From Syntrophus aciditrophicus SB (lineage in GTDB: Bacteria; Desulfobacterota; Syntrophia; Syntrophales; Syntrophaceae): a stretch of DNA of 64,000 nt. The DNA is taken from contig NC_007759.1 in assembly GCF_000013405.1 (NCBI RefSeq), positions 2,481,001 to 2,545,000 on the forward strand, given 5' to 3'. Under the pieces are notes generated by a model. That model saw only the letters and a list, made by a program, of their open reading frames with translations, was not told where the DNA came from and ran no database searches. A program made the position numbers and the translations under genes. This document shows positions 56,430 through 64,000 of this stretch, in pieces. Each line of letters opens with the position of its first letter. Within the stretch, counting starts at the first letter, position 1.

Positions 56430-56752
56430 TACACCCTCCTCCTTTTTAAACAGACAAATGAATTTTAATATGACAATATCAAACTCTTATTCATCACCTC
56501 CTTGTTATTTGATTTATACAAAATAAAATATGAAATCAGGTCCTTTTATCCAGAATAAAACGTCCGATGCTATTATGTAACTATATTATATTTACTTATT
56601 AAGCTCCAGTCCTTTTTTTCAGTCGCCGGAATCATGTCAATGCAGGTTCCAGGGAGCCGTCCTGTACAGCTATTTCAGTCATATCAGACATTTACTGATA
56701 CCAGAAAAGAGAACTCGACTGATGATGCCGATGAATATCCAACAGGACAAAT
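56430..56752. other. AT-rich upstream region
   Basis: About 320 bases upstream of the anion transporter, rich in A and T near 56460-56600. It presumably holds the transporter promoter on the minus strand, but no clear pair was found. No gene. Confidence 0.4.
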
Positions 56753-56949
56753 GCGCCCGGAATATGACCCTTAAGCCATCCTTCGATGTCCTTCAGGCAC
56801 TTCATGCTGCCCGTCACACAACCGGGGCCGCTTCCATCTTTGCCCGGTTGACGAGGTATTTCCCCTTCCGGGGCCAGATATTCGATCTTCCACAGGGATT
56901 CAAGCAGCTCGAAGCTCACGATCACATCCGCGCTGCCCAGGGGAATCAG
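56753..56949. repeat. Mosaic piece A: degenerate copy of an iorB segment
   Basis: About 195 bases aligning to 59586-59779 inside iorB, with a net 3-base length difference and scattered substitutions. Read on the minus strand it still encodes LIPLGSADVIVSFELLESL, followed by disrupted sequence. It joins directly to piece B at a shared CAG. Confidence 0.9.
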
Positions 56950-57080
56950 TGTGGAACAGGGAGGAAGCGCCGCAAGGGTGCAACACCCGATGTCTCCATT
57001 AACGGTGAGATCGAGCTTTTTCAGCACCTGGAACACCCACCCATGAGGGCATCCCCTGCATAATCCCGGAGGTCTTGGCG
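56947..57080. repeat. Mosaic piece B: copy of an iorA segment
   Basis: 134 bases aligning without gaps to 60387-60520 inside iorA with about 6 mismatches. On the minus strand it encodes FQVLKKLDLTVNGDIGCC and runs in frame into the iorB-derived piece A, giving a chimeric open frame at 56692-57036 that is not a real gene. Confidence 0.9.
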
Positions 57081-57087
57081 GGCTGGA

Positions 57088-57254
57088 AACGATGCAGGCT
57101 CGCAGAGGCGCCTGTCGAATAGCCGCTGGCGGAAACGAAACATTGTTCGTTTTGATATGGAATTGGAATCAGAAAGGAGCGAGGCACGACGGATAAGACG
57201 TCTCAGGATTGCTGCCCGGACGAGTGCGCCCATTGCCACGAATGCGGGCGGCTG
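57088..57254. repeat. Mosaic piece C: degenerate copy of the thioesterase leader
   Basis: 167 bases aligning without gaps to 54294-54460 (about 15 mismatches). The thioesterase ATG has become ACG, so the copy is non-coding. Only seven bases separate it from piece B. The sequence beyond 57254 no longer matches. Confidence 0.9.
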
Positions 57255-57360
57255 GTGGAATTCACCAAAGCCCATCCGGGGCACTCAAGTGCCTCGACTT
57301 AAGTTTTTCTCAGGGAATCAAAAGATCGTCATACAAAATCATGTCATTACGGAGCATTCC

Positions 57361-57917
57361 ATGAAACCTGCATTGATCATTTCTGATATGCTGGAGGACT
57401 TTATTCGACAGGACGGCCCCCTCCCGTAGGCGAAGAAGGCCTCAGGATCATTCCCAATCTTCAGGCGGCGATCAGGTTCTGCCGTCAGAAGGCCATCCCT
57501 GTTGTTTATGCCAACGATGCGCTGATGCCCGATGATTTTCTTTTCAAGTCCCGAGCGAAGCCGCATGGAATTCGTGGAAAGGCCGGAGCCCAGGTCATCT
57601 CCGAACTGAAACCCGAAAACGGCGACATCATCGTCCCCAAACCCCGTTTCAGCGCTTTTTTCAAGACGGACCTCGACCGGATCCTGGGAGAACGGGGGGT
57701 GGACACCGTCGTGATCGGCGGGGTCGCCACCGAGGTATGCGTTCTCAGCACGGCCTATGATGCCGTATGCCATAATTTCACCGTCATCGTCCTTGAGGAT
57801 TGCTGCGCCTCCCGCTTCCGGGAAACCCGGGATCAGGTTCTCGATCTTTTCAGGAAAAGTCCTCTTTACCCCCTGCTCCGGGTCATGTCCCTGGCCGATT
57901 TTCAACAAACGGCATGA
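57361..57917 (+). pseudogene. Isochorismatase/nicotinamidase-like cysteine hydrolase, frameshifted
   Basis: From ATG 57361 (GGAG 7 bases upstream) the frame reads KPALIISDMLEDFIRQDGPL and stops at TAG 57427. The rest of the protein continues one base earlier in phase from the C-rich run at 57416-57425: VGEEGLRIIPNLQAAIRFC, PKPRFSAFFKTDL, GVATEVCVLSTAYDA, up to 57917. Joined, it is a normal length family member of about 185 residues with all three catalytic residues: Asp in SDML, Lys in PKPRF...FFKTD and Cys in TEVCVLS. A single-base deletion in the homopolymer run explains it. Either a recent mutation or a sequencing error. Confidence 0.85.
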
Positions 57918-58003
57918 AGAGAAAAAAATCGGCAAACGCTCTCTATATTGGGAATGACTTGAAGGTGTATCATGTGGGAAAGATATTTGCTTTTCCAAAA
58001 CAA

Positions 58004-58028
58004 TACCCCGGCTAAAAAAGCCGGGGTA
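58004..58028 (-). terminator. Hairpin downstream of the formate channel gene
   Basis: TACCCCGGCT (58004-58013) pairs with AGCCGGGGTA (58019-58028) around a five-base loop, 28 bases past the focA stop. On the minus strand it is followed by TTGTTTTGG, a modest T-run. Confidence 0.65.
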
Positions 58029-58056
58029 CGATTTTCTCAAACATATGAGGGTTCTG

Positions 58057-58884
58057 CTATGTCGGGGACATCGTGGAAAGCTCTTTTTTGAACGAATAGA
58101 AATAAACCGCACCGATAAAGATAAATCCGCCCACAATATTTCCCAGGGTAACAGGGATCAGGTTCCACTGAACGAACTGCGCCCAGGAGACATTAGCGCC
58201 CAGCATGATGCCGGTGGGAATGAAATACATATTGGCGACTGAGTGCTCAAATCCGGTGGCGACGAAGGCCATGATGGGGAACCAGATTCCGAAAAATTTT
58301 CCGATCATGTTCTTTGATGACAAAGCAAGCAATATGGCCACATTCACGAGAAGGTTACAGGCGATGCCCTTCATGAAAGCGGACCACATGCCGATACTTC
58401 CCACTGCGATGTAAGGAAGCGTCTTCGCTTCCGCGATCGCGATGGCATTCTGTCCGAAGACCGTTAATTCGGGACCGCCGCCTTTGCTGAAGGGACCGAT
58501 AACCATCAGGTATGCCCAGAAAAGAGAACCGATAAAATTACCGATGTATACCCAGAACCAGGCATTCCACACTTTACTCCATGTGCTTTTTTTCTGGAAG
58601 ACAGCCATGGGAATAAGCATCGTATCGCCCGTGAACAGGGACATGCCTGTCAGTACGATGGCAATGAGGCCTACAGGGAAGACCGAGCCTGCAATCAGTG
58701 ACTTGAACCCCGGTCCCAGTGTTTTATCCACCCCGGTCCCACAGACGGTACAAAGTGCGGCGCCCACCGCGATAAAAAGACCAGCCATAAAACTTCTTAT
58801 CAGCCAATTGGGTATGCCCAGATTTCCCTTGTACATGCCCGCGTTCCCTGCCAAATCAACAACTTCTACCGGTTTGTACGCCAT
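58057..58884 (-). CDS. focA: Formate/nitrite channel (FocA/NirC family)
   Basis: 275 residues, six membrane segments. LTGMSLFTGDTMLIPMAVF (the family's channel-gating region), WVYIGNFIGSLFWAYL, GIACNLLVNVAILLA and GFEHSVANMYFIPTGI are characteristic. It moves formate or a related small monovalent anion across the inner membrane, which fits interspecies formate transfer in a syntroph and the fdhD gene in this window. ATG 58884 follows AAGGAGGAG; a longer frame to 59022 contains the promoter and is not family-like. Confidence 0.93.
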   Translation of the reverse strand: MAYKPVEVVDLAGNAGMYKGNLGIPNWLIRSFMAGLFIAVGAALCTVCGTGVDKTLGPGFKSLIAGSVFPVGLIAIVLTGMSLFTGDTMLIPMAVFQKKSTWSKVWNAWFWVYIGNFIGSLFWAYLMVIGPFSKGGGPELTVFGQNAIAIAEAKTLPYIAVGSIGMWSAFMKGIACNLLVNVAILLALSSKNMIGKFFGIWFPIMAFVATGFEHSVANMYFIPTGIMLGANVSWAQFVQWNLIPVTLGNIVGGFIFIGAVYFYSFKKELSTMSPT

Positions 58885-58950
58885 TTGCTCCTCCTTGATA
58901 AAATAAAATAAAAATAAAAATTCGTATCCATCTGGATACAGCGCACTGAC

Positions 58951-58979
58951 TCTTAAGACAAATTTGTTGGCACTGTCAA
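58951..58979 (-). promoter_or_regulatory. Sigma-70-type promoter for focA
   Basis: On the minus strand TTGACA (58979-58974) and TTAAGA (58956-58951) with a 17-base spacer, about 67 bases ahead of the focA start. The -35 is perfect, the -10 moderate. Confidence 0.6.
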
Positions 58980-59380
58980 GGATTCTTTCTGAAATTTTTT
59001 TATCGCCCATTTTGTTTATCAACTAAATATCGCCATGAAGGTCGGGGAGAATGAAGACGAATATGGTCTCTTCCTTCCTGGAATGGCCGTCGTGAGAGAA
59101 TTTTCGCACGGAAACAGGGAGCGGGATGAGCCCCATGAGGAATGCTGTGAAAGGGATTTGAAGGGAGGACTGAATTCAGAGAACACTGCGCACAGAATGT
59201 TCGCCACCGTCCTCACCGGGCAAGGTGATAAAGATCGTCTCCCTTCCGGTATTTGAATGTACCCCTTACAGGGAAGGGATTCAACTGATACGACGGTCGG
59301 GAGATCAAAACGGGGAAGGGGAACTTCCTGTTCCTCGGCAGGAGAAATTCCGGCCGAGGATCGGAAAGCCATGAAGATTC
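58980..59380. other. Gap between focA and iorB
   Basis: About 400 bases. Short open frames on both strands show no recognisable protein. A small inverted repeat CCTCGGC/GCCGAGG near 59333-59359 lies just past the iorB stop but has no T-run. Nothing else seen. Confidence 0.4.
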
Positions 59381-59962
59381 TTAACTCGAGGCGGTCAGGC
59401 TTCTGCCGAGTTGAAACGCCTTGAGATTCATATCGAGGAATTTTTCCTTGACGGTTGCCTTCAAGGCGGCCGTCCACTCTTCTTCGGTAAATTCAAGAAA
59501 CCGGGAAAGGGCGCCCAGCATGACAATGTTCAGGGATTTCGACGAGCCCGCTTCTTTCAGAGCGGCACCGGTGTCGAGGATGACGGCGCCCGGGATATGA
59601 CCCTTCAGCCATCCTTCGATGTCCTCCGGATACTTCATGCTGCCCGTCACGACCGGGGCCGGCTCAATCTTTGCCCGATTGACGAGGTATTTTCCTTCCG
59701 GGGCCAGATATTCGATCTTCCTCAGAGATTCAAGCAGCTCGAAGCTCACGATCACATCCGCGCTGCCCAGGGGAATCAGGGGGGAATAGACCTTTTCCCC
59801 AAACCGGACCTGGCATTCAACGCTGCCGCCCCGCTGGGCCATGCCGTGCACCTCGGATTCCTTGACATCGAAACCCGCCCTGAGCGCGACTTCCATGAGA
59901 ACCTTGCCGGCAAGGATTACGCCCTGTCCTCCAACCCCTGTGAATATGATATTGGTCGTCAT
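59381..59962 (-). CDS. iorB: Indolepyruvate:ferredoxin oxidoreductase, beta (gamma-domain) subunit
   Basis: 193 residues. TNIIFTGVGGQGVILAGKVL is the hallmark N-terminus, followed by ESEVHGMAQRGGSVECQVRFG and SADVIVSFELLESL. With IorA it oxidatively decarboxylates aryl pyruvates to aryl-acetyl-CoA, reducing ferredoxin. ATG 59962 has GAGGT 6 bases upstream and lies 4 bases after the iorA stop. Part of this gene was the source of mosaic piece A. Confidence 0.93.
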   Translation of the reverse strand: MTTNIIFTGVGGQGVILAGKVLMEVALRAGFDVKESEVHGMAQRGGSVECQVRFGEKVYSPLIPLGSADVIVSFELLESLRKIEYLAPEGKYLVNRAKIEPAPVVTGSMKYPEDIEGWLKGHIPGAVILDTGAALKEAGSSKSLNIVMLGALSRFLEFTEEEWTAALKATVKEKFLDMNLKAFQLGRSLTASS

Positions 59963-59966
59963 CGGA

Positions 59967-61526
59967 TTACCTCGCAAGTATGCATTTTCTCTTAGAGATG
60001 ATTACGGAGGGCTCTCTCGCCGCGGTCTCCTCCCTCACAACCTGTTCCAATTTTTCCATATCCCGGGGATCGACGGTGACGACCCTCTTTACGCCCACAG
60101 CCCTGGCCAGGGCCTCGAAATCCAGGGCGTAGGTTTCCTCTCCCATAAGGGTCCGGCCTGTTCCGGGATTATCCTGATGGCCGGTCATGGCCGTGATCCT
60201 GTTGTCCAGGATAATCACCGTGCCTGTTCCTTTGTTATAGACCAGGTCAATCAAAGGCGTGATGCCCGAATGGATGAAGGTGGAATCGCCGATGACGGCA
60301 ACGCTTTTTGCGGCGAATTCCTCTCCCAGCGCCTTTTCAAAGCCGAGGTGCATGCCGATGCTCGCCCCCATGCAGAACTGAGTGTGCAGTGAGGAATAGG
60401 GAGGAAGCGCCGCGAGGGTGTAACACCCGATGTCTCCGTTAACGGTAAGATCGAGCTTTTTCAGCACCTGGAACACCCACCCATGAGGGCATCCCCTGCA
60501 TAATCCCGGAGGTCTTGGCGGAACAGGGCTTTCCTTGTATGCGGGATACAGATCCGCTTTCCTTTTGCCGTTCAGCGCGACGTCCACAATATCAGGCGTG
60601 AGCTCGCCGCAGATCGGAATGATCTCCTTGCCGGTAACCCTGATCCCCATCGCCTTTATATAATCTTCGATGAAGGGATCGAGTTCTTCAACGACAAAAA
60701 CCTCATCCACACCCTGGGCGAATTCGCGGATCAGAGCGTCGGGCAGAGGCCAGACCATGCCGATTTTCAGCACCGAATCCTCTGGACAGACCTCTTTGAC
60801 ATACTGATACGCCACTCCGTCGGCAATGATGCCCCGTTTCCTGCCCGCCCATTCGATCCGGTTGATCTCCGACCTGTTGCTGTAATCTTTGAGCTTTTTC
60901 AACATTTCTTCGATAAAGAAATGCCTCGGTCTGGCGTGCGCCGGAATCATCACATGCTTCTGGGGCATGCGCGAGTATTCCTTCAGAGGAACCTCTTCCC
61001 TGCGTCCGACCTCCACGACTCCCTGCGAATGGGCCACGCGGGTCGTGATCCGGACAATCACCGGCCGATCAAACTCCTCGGATATCTCAAAGGCCAGTTT
61101 CGTGAAATCCTTTGCCTCCTGAGAATTCGACGGCTCGAGCATCGGAAGCTTGGCAGCCCTTGCGTAATGGCGGTTGTCCTGTTCATTCTGGGAACTCCAG
61201 GCGTTCGGATCATCGGCATTGATGATGACCAGTCCGCCCTTCACCCCGGCATAGGAAACCGTAAACAGGGGATCGGCGGCTACATTGAGCCCCACATGTT
61301 TCATGGCTGCAAGGGCGCGCGCCCCCGCAACCGTCGCACCCATGGCAACCTCAAGGGCCACCTTCTCGTTGGAGGACCACTGGGATTTGACATCCCGGTG
61401 ATTCCTTGCCATGGCCTCCATGATCTCCGTACTGGGGGTTCCCGGATAGGCTGTGGCTACGCGGCATCCAGCCTCCCAGGCGCCCAGGGCTATCGCCTCA
61501 TTGGCGAGCAGAAGCTTTTTTTCCAT
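59967..61526 (-). CDS. iorA: Indolepyruvate:ferredoxin oxidoreductase, alpha subunit, lacking the ferredoxin tail
   Basis: 519 residues. The N-terminal pyrimidine-binding half starts with LLLANEAIALGAWEAGCRVA (TAYPGTPSTEI follows), and the C-terminal TPP half has LCRGCPHG, GDSTFIHSGITPLIDLVYNK and LDNRITAMTGHQ. Typical IorA is about 600 residues or more and ends in a two-[4Fe-4S] ferredoxin domain (CxxCxxCxxxCP). Here the protein stops at ISKRKCILAR, where that domain normally begins, and iorB follows at once. Electrons must leave by a separate ferredoxin or the enzyme is altered. Same operon as paaK and the ACT gene. Confidence 0.9.
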   Translation of the reverse strand: MEKKLLLANEAIALGAWEAGCRVATAYPGTPSTEIMEAMARNHRDVKSQWSSNEKVALEVAMGATVAGARALAAMKHVGLNVAADPLFTVSYAGVKGGLVIINADDPNAWSSQNEQDNRHYARAAKLPMLEPSNSQEAKDFTKLAFEISEEFDRPVIVRITTRVAHSQGVVEVGRREEVPLKEYSRMPQKHVMIPAHARPRHFFIEEMLKKLKDYSNRSEINRIEWAGRKRGIIADGVAYQYVKEVCPEDSVLKIGMVWPLPDALIREFAQGVDEVFVVEELDPFIEDYIKAMGIRVTGKEIIPICGELTPDIVDVALNGKRKADLYPAYKESPVPPRPPGLCRGCPHGWVFQVLKKLDLTVNGDIGCYTLAALPPYSSLHTQFCMGASIGMHLGFEKALGEEFAAKSVAVIGDSTFIHSGITPLIDLVYNKGTGTVIILDNRITAMTGHQDNPGTGRTLMGEETYALDFEALARAVGVKRVVTVDPRDMEKLEQVVREETAAREPSVIISKRKCILAR

Positions 61527-61532
61527 GAAGAA

Positions 61533-61964
61533 TCACTCTCCGATCAGATCTATCTTCTTAACGATGGTATAACCTTCCGTGGCAAGAATGTTCTTCGCGG
61601 CCTCGATATTTTCGAACCGGAAGATCATGACGCACTTGTGCTCGTTCTTTCCCGGAAAGGCGTACATATATTCGATGTTCATCCCCCTTTTTGAAAAGGC
61701 TTCGATAACCTTGAACAGGGAACCGGGCTTGTCGTCGATCTCGATAGCCAGAACATCCGTCATCCGGGATGTGATGTTGTCCCCTTTCAGAGCCTGCTGG
61801 GCCTTGTCCGGGTCATTGACGATCATCCGCAGGACGCCGTATTCCTGTGTCTCGGAAATGGTCAGCGCGGTGATGTTGATGTTGTTCTCATAAAGAATGC
61901 GCAGGATATTTTGAAGGCGTCCCGGTTTGTTCTCCAGAAAAACGGATAATTGCGTAACGTTCAT
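61533..61964 (-). CDS. Tandem ACT-domain protein
   Basis: 143 residues, two ACT domains: about 1-65 (LSVFLENKPGRLQNILRILY) and 70-140 (LAIEIDDKPGSLFKVIEAFS). ACT pairs bind amino acids; stand-alone forms of this type commonly accompany paaK and ior genes and are thought to sense aromatic or branched-chain amino acids. Sits between paaK and iorA with 6 bases before iorA. Regulatory role is inferred from family and context. Confidence 0.9.
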   Translation of the reverse strand: MNVTQLSVFLENKPGRLQNILRILYENNINITALTISETQEYGVLRMIVNDPDKAQQALKGDNITSRMTDVLAIEIDDKPGSLFKVIEAFSKRGMNIEYMYAFPGKNEHKCVMIFRFENIEAAKNILATEGYTIVKKIDLIGE

Positions 61965-62003
61965 ATGCTCCCTCCCGGATTATTTTTGAAATGAAATCGC
62001 GTC

Positions 62004-63308
62004 TTAAAACTTCCTGTTGTCGACCACCCTCTTCGCTTTTCCTTCACTCCTCTCGATGGTCATGGGTTCCACAAGGGTGATCTTCGCGGAAATCCCGATC
62101 GTTTTCCGGAAACGATCACTGATCCTGTTCTTGACGGCATCCAGGAACTTGACTTCATCGGAGAACAGCTTTTCGTTAACCTCAACCTTGACCTCGATTT
62201 CATCGAGGGCTCCCCGCCGGTCGACGAAGATCTGATAATGAGGTTCCGTACCCTCCACAGACATAAGGACATCCTCGATCTGGGAAGGAAAGACGTTGAC
62301 CCCCTTGATGATCAGCATATCATCCGTTCTTCCCATCACCTTTTCCATCTTGACGAAGGTCCTGCCGCAGCGGCATCCGTCATGATACAGTCGGGTGATA
62401 TCCCGGGACCGGTAGCGGATATTGGGGAAGGCCTCCTTGGTCAGGGAGGTGTAAACGATCTCCCCCTTCTCGCCTTCAGGCAGAACCTCCCCGGTTTCCG
62501 GATCGATGACCTCCACGTAGAAATGATCCTCGTTGACATGGAGTCCGGATTTCTCGGAACATTCGCTGGACACCCCGGGGCCGATGACCTCGGACAGTCC
62601 GTAGATGTCATAGGCACTGATCCCCAGCCGGGATTCAATCTCCCTCCTCATCGGTTCAGACCAGGGCTCCGCGCCGAACACCCCAATACGCAGCTTTGTA
62701 GACCTGATGTCATAATCGGGCCTTTTTTTCTCGATGTAATCCGCTATACTCAAGGCAAAGGAGGGGGTGCAGCACACTGCTGTCGTGCCGAAATCCTTGA
62801 TCAGCATGAGCTGCCTGTCGGTATTTCCCGTGGAGATGGGCACGACCATGGCCCCAAGCCGTTCAGCCCCGTAATGAACGCCGAGCCCCCCTGTGAAAAG
62901 ACCATAACCATAGCCGATCTGAATGACATCATTTTCATCGGCCCCGGCCGCCGCCAGACACCTGGCGACAACCTCAGCGAAAACATCGATATCATTCCTT
63001 GTATAACCTACGACCGTCGCGTTTCCCGTTGTACCGGAAGAGGAGTGAACCCGGACGATCTTGCTCAGGGGAACCGCAAAAAGGCCGAAAGGATAGTTTT
63101 CCCTCATCTCCTGCTTCATCTGGAAAGGGATGCGCCGCATATCATCGAACGATTTGATCTGATCCGGATGAAAGCCGGCCGCGTCATATTTCTTCCTGTA
63201 GTATTCACTGTTGTTATAGGCGTGATTGACCGTCCACTTGATCCTTTCGAGTTGAAGTTCTTTCAGCTTCTTCTCGGGCATCAGCTCAAATTCTTTATTG
63301 AAAATCAT
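62004..63308 (-). CDS. paaK: Phenylacetate-CoA ligase
   Basis: 434 residues. It activates aryl-acetates with ATP and CoA; in anaerobes with IOR it can run in reverse to make ATP from aryl-acetyl-CoA. Motifs: the AMP-binding loop VHSSSGTTGNATVVGYT near 90, YDIYGLSEVIGPGVSSEC near 235, RSRDITRLYHDGCRCGRT, and the C-terminal KGVNVFPSQIEDVL and EGKAKRVVDNR. GCGAGG lies 6 bases before the ATG. First gene of a four-gene operon with ACT, iorA and iorB. Confidence 0.94.
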   Translation of the reverse strand: MIFNKEFELMPEKKLKELQLERIKWTVNHAYNNSEYYRKKYDAAGFHPDQIKSFDDMRRIPFQMKQEMRENYPFGLFAVPLSKIVRVHSSSGTTGNATVVGYTRNDIDVFAEVVARCLAAAGADENDVIQIGYGYGLFTGGLGVHYGAERLGAMVVPISTGNTDRQLMLIKDFGTTAVCCTPSFALSIADYIEKKRPDYDIRSTKLRIGVFGAEPWSEPMRREIESRLGISAYDIYGLSEVIGPGVSSECSEKSGLHVNEDHFYVEVIDPETGEVLPEGEKGEIVYTSLTKEAFPNIRYRSRDITRLYHDGCRCGRTFVKMEKVMGRTDDMLIIKGVNVFPSQIEDVLMSVEGTEPHYQIFVDRRGALDEIEVKVEVNEKLFSDEVKFLDAVKNRISDRFRKTIGISAKITLVEPMTIERSEGKAKRVVDNRKF

Positions 63309-63652
63309 AGTTACCTCGCTCTAGTTTAAATGCTTGGAAAGCCATGCGAATCCTTCGTCAATGCGCTATCATCTTCATCATCGGGAAACGGCAGAAGCCG
63401 CATCTTAACGGTATATGAGGCGCCCGGTTGGAGAAAAAGAGATAATTACAAAGTAGCTGTCCATATAACATTTTGCTTTGATCTTGCAATAGGGAAAGTT
63501 ATTCTTTTTCCCCTTTCAACAAAAAAAGCCGGGGTAATCCCGTCACATCGGATTGCCGGTTCACGCCCTTCATTGAAAAACGGAAAAATCAGATCCTGTC
63601 TGTGCAATTCAAAAGGGAGTGGCAGAAAGCCTCTTGAAGGTTCCCGCACACC
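63309..63652. other. Intergenic region upstream of paaK
   Basis: 344 bases. A weak minus-strand promoter candidate is TTGCAA (63489-63484) and TATATG (63467-63462) with 16 bases between. A plus-strand open frame at 63330-63656 is not protein-like. No terminator with a clear T-run after the gene on the right. Confidence 0.35.
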
Positions 63653-64000
63653 TTAAGACAGGGTAAATTTCCAGGAGCAGAACCAGTCCCGGGGATGGGG
63701 ATCGGGGGGACAGCCCAGACACTCCGTTACGATGGCGGGATCGATCGTTCGGGCAAAGGTGGTGTACTCGACGATGCCTCCGGACTTGCAGGGGTAGTCT
63801 TCCAGCCCTTTGCGTTCTCTTGTTTCCTGTACCCGACACCGCTTCATCCGGTAGATCATCGTACGCTCGTCGGGCCGCTCTATTGCATATTCATTGAGGT
63901 TCACATAGAGACGATGGCGCAATGCCTCTTCCAGGGCATTCAGACCGCCTTTTTCCGGAAGGGCGAGCAGAGCCTTGAGGTGAAAGGCTTCAAGCGGAGA
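63653..64000 (-). CDS. Conserved protein of unknown function, C-terminal part (runs off the window)
   Basis: 116 residues visible; the frame stays open to the right edge. Segments HRLYVNLNEYAIERPDER, RCRVQETRERKGL, CKSGGIVEYTTFARTIDP and TECLGCPPDPHPRDWFC resemble the DUF6125-type proteins of anaerobic bacteria, with cysteines and histidines that could bind metal. An internal TTG at 63922 is not the start. Function unknown. It is on the same strand as the paaK operon and 344 bases upstream of it. Confidence 0.75.
   Translation of the reverse strand, partial: SPLEAFHLKALLALPEKGGLNALEEALRHRLYVNLNEYAIERPDERTMIYRMKRCRVQETRERKGLEDYPCKSGGIVEYTTFARTIDPAIVTECLGCPPDPHPRDWFCSWKFTLS

Noticed and set aside
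56692-57036. Minus-strand open frame resembling an IorA-IorB fusion
   Set aside because: It is the accidental in-frame junction of duplicated fragments, not a gene.
59019-59477. Minus-strand open frame between iorB and focA
   Set aside because: Overlaps the end of iorB in another frame and shows no family resemblance.
1-64000. CRISPR arrays, insertion sequences, rRNA
   Set aside because: No regularly spaced repeats, transposase genes with inverted repeats, or rRNA-like sequence were seen.

Overview
The window looks like a chromosome segment of a strictly anaerobic, syntrophic or sulfate-reducer-type deltaproteobacterium; a Syntrophus-like member of the Syntrophales fits best. This is an inference from gene content: AMP-forming acetyl-CoA synthetase, adenosylcobalamin-dependent ribonucleotide reductase, a short siroheme sulfite reductase, the AmmeMemoRadiSam radical SAM enzyme, a FocA-type formate channel next to an indolepyruvate:ferredoxin oxidoreductase/aryl-CoA ligase operon, FdhD, and a HesB-like selenoprotein. 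No rRNA, tRNA, CRISPR array or intact insertion sequence was seen.

Layout. 1-4.35 kb (minus strand): PAS protein, acs, radical SAM protein, small sulfite reductase. 4.6-10 kb: nrdJ, a small protein, HU, flavodoxin, cytidylate-kinase-like protein. 10.5-17 kb: a REC-PAS-PAS-HD-GYP regulator, a chemoreceptor, amrS and a CBS-domain protein. 17.2-22.9 kb (plus): glutamate dehydrogenase, a 1069-residue GAF/ATP-grasp/nucleotidyltransferase fusion and a metallophosphoesterase. 23-24.8 kb: small membrane proteins, including a Gdx/SugE-type exporter.

25.1-35.8 kb (minus) is one long co-directional sulfur cluster. In transcription order it holds an Rrf2 regulator with its own promoter/operator, metX, metW, nadA, cysE, mnmA, metY, cysK, a MOSC protein, iscS, a broken iscU-like remnant, and fdhD. 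It makes cysteine and homocysteine, mobilises sulfur with IscS, and encodes several acceptors of that sulfur (MnmA, FdhD, possibly MOSC).

36.4-38 kb has a small zinc-ribbon-like protein, a hemerythrin protein and a HesB/IscA-like gene. That gene is readable only if an in-frame TGA (37828-37830) is selenocysteine; a plausible bacterial SECIS hairpin follows it. 38.3-46.9 kb (plus) is a synthase-dependent exopolysaccharide locus: a TPR/glycosidase-like protein, a Tat-lipoprotein polysaccharide deacetylase, a membrane HEAT-repeat protein, a family-2 glycosyltransferase, and a TPR plus outer-membrane beta-barrel exporter. It resembles PgaABC, but the PgaB functions are split and a HEAT protein sits where PgaD would be expected. 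This is the best candidate for an undescribed system. 47-52.4 kb (minus) is a TetR-controlled MacA/MacB/TolC-type efflux operon.

52.5-64 kb: prfC behind a leader terminator, a hotdog thioesterase, a DASS anion transporter, a scarred interval, focA, and a paaK-ACT-iorA-iorB operon for aryl-pyruvate/aryl-acid metabolism. The scarred interval (56.75-57.25 kb) is a mosaic of three degenerate copies of nearby sequence (iorB, iorA and the thioesterase leader), followed by a frameshifted isochorismatase gene. The window ends inside a conserved protein of unknown function.
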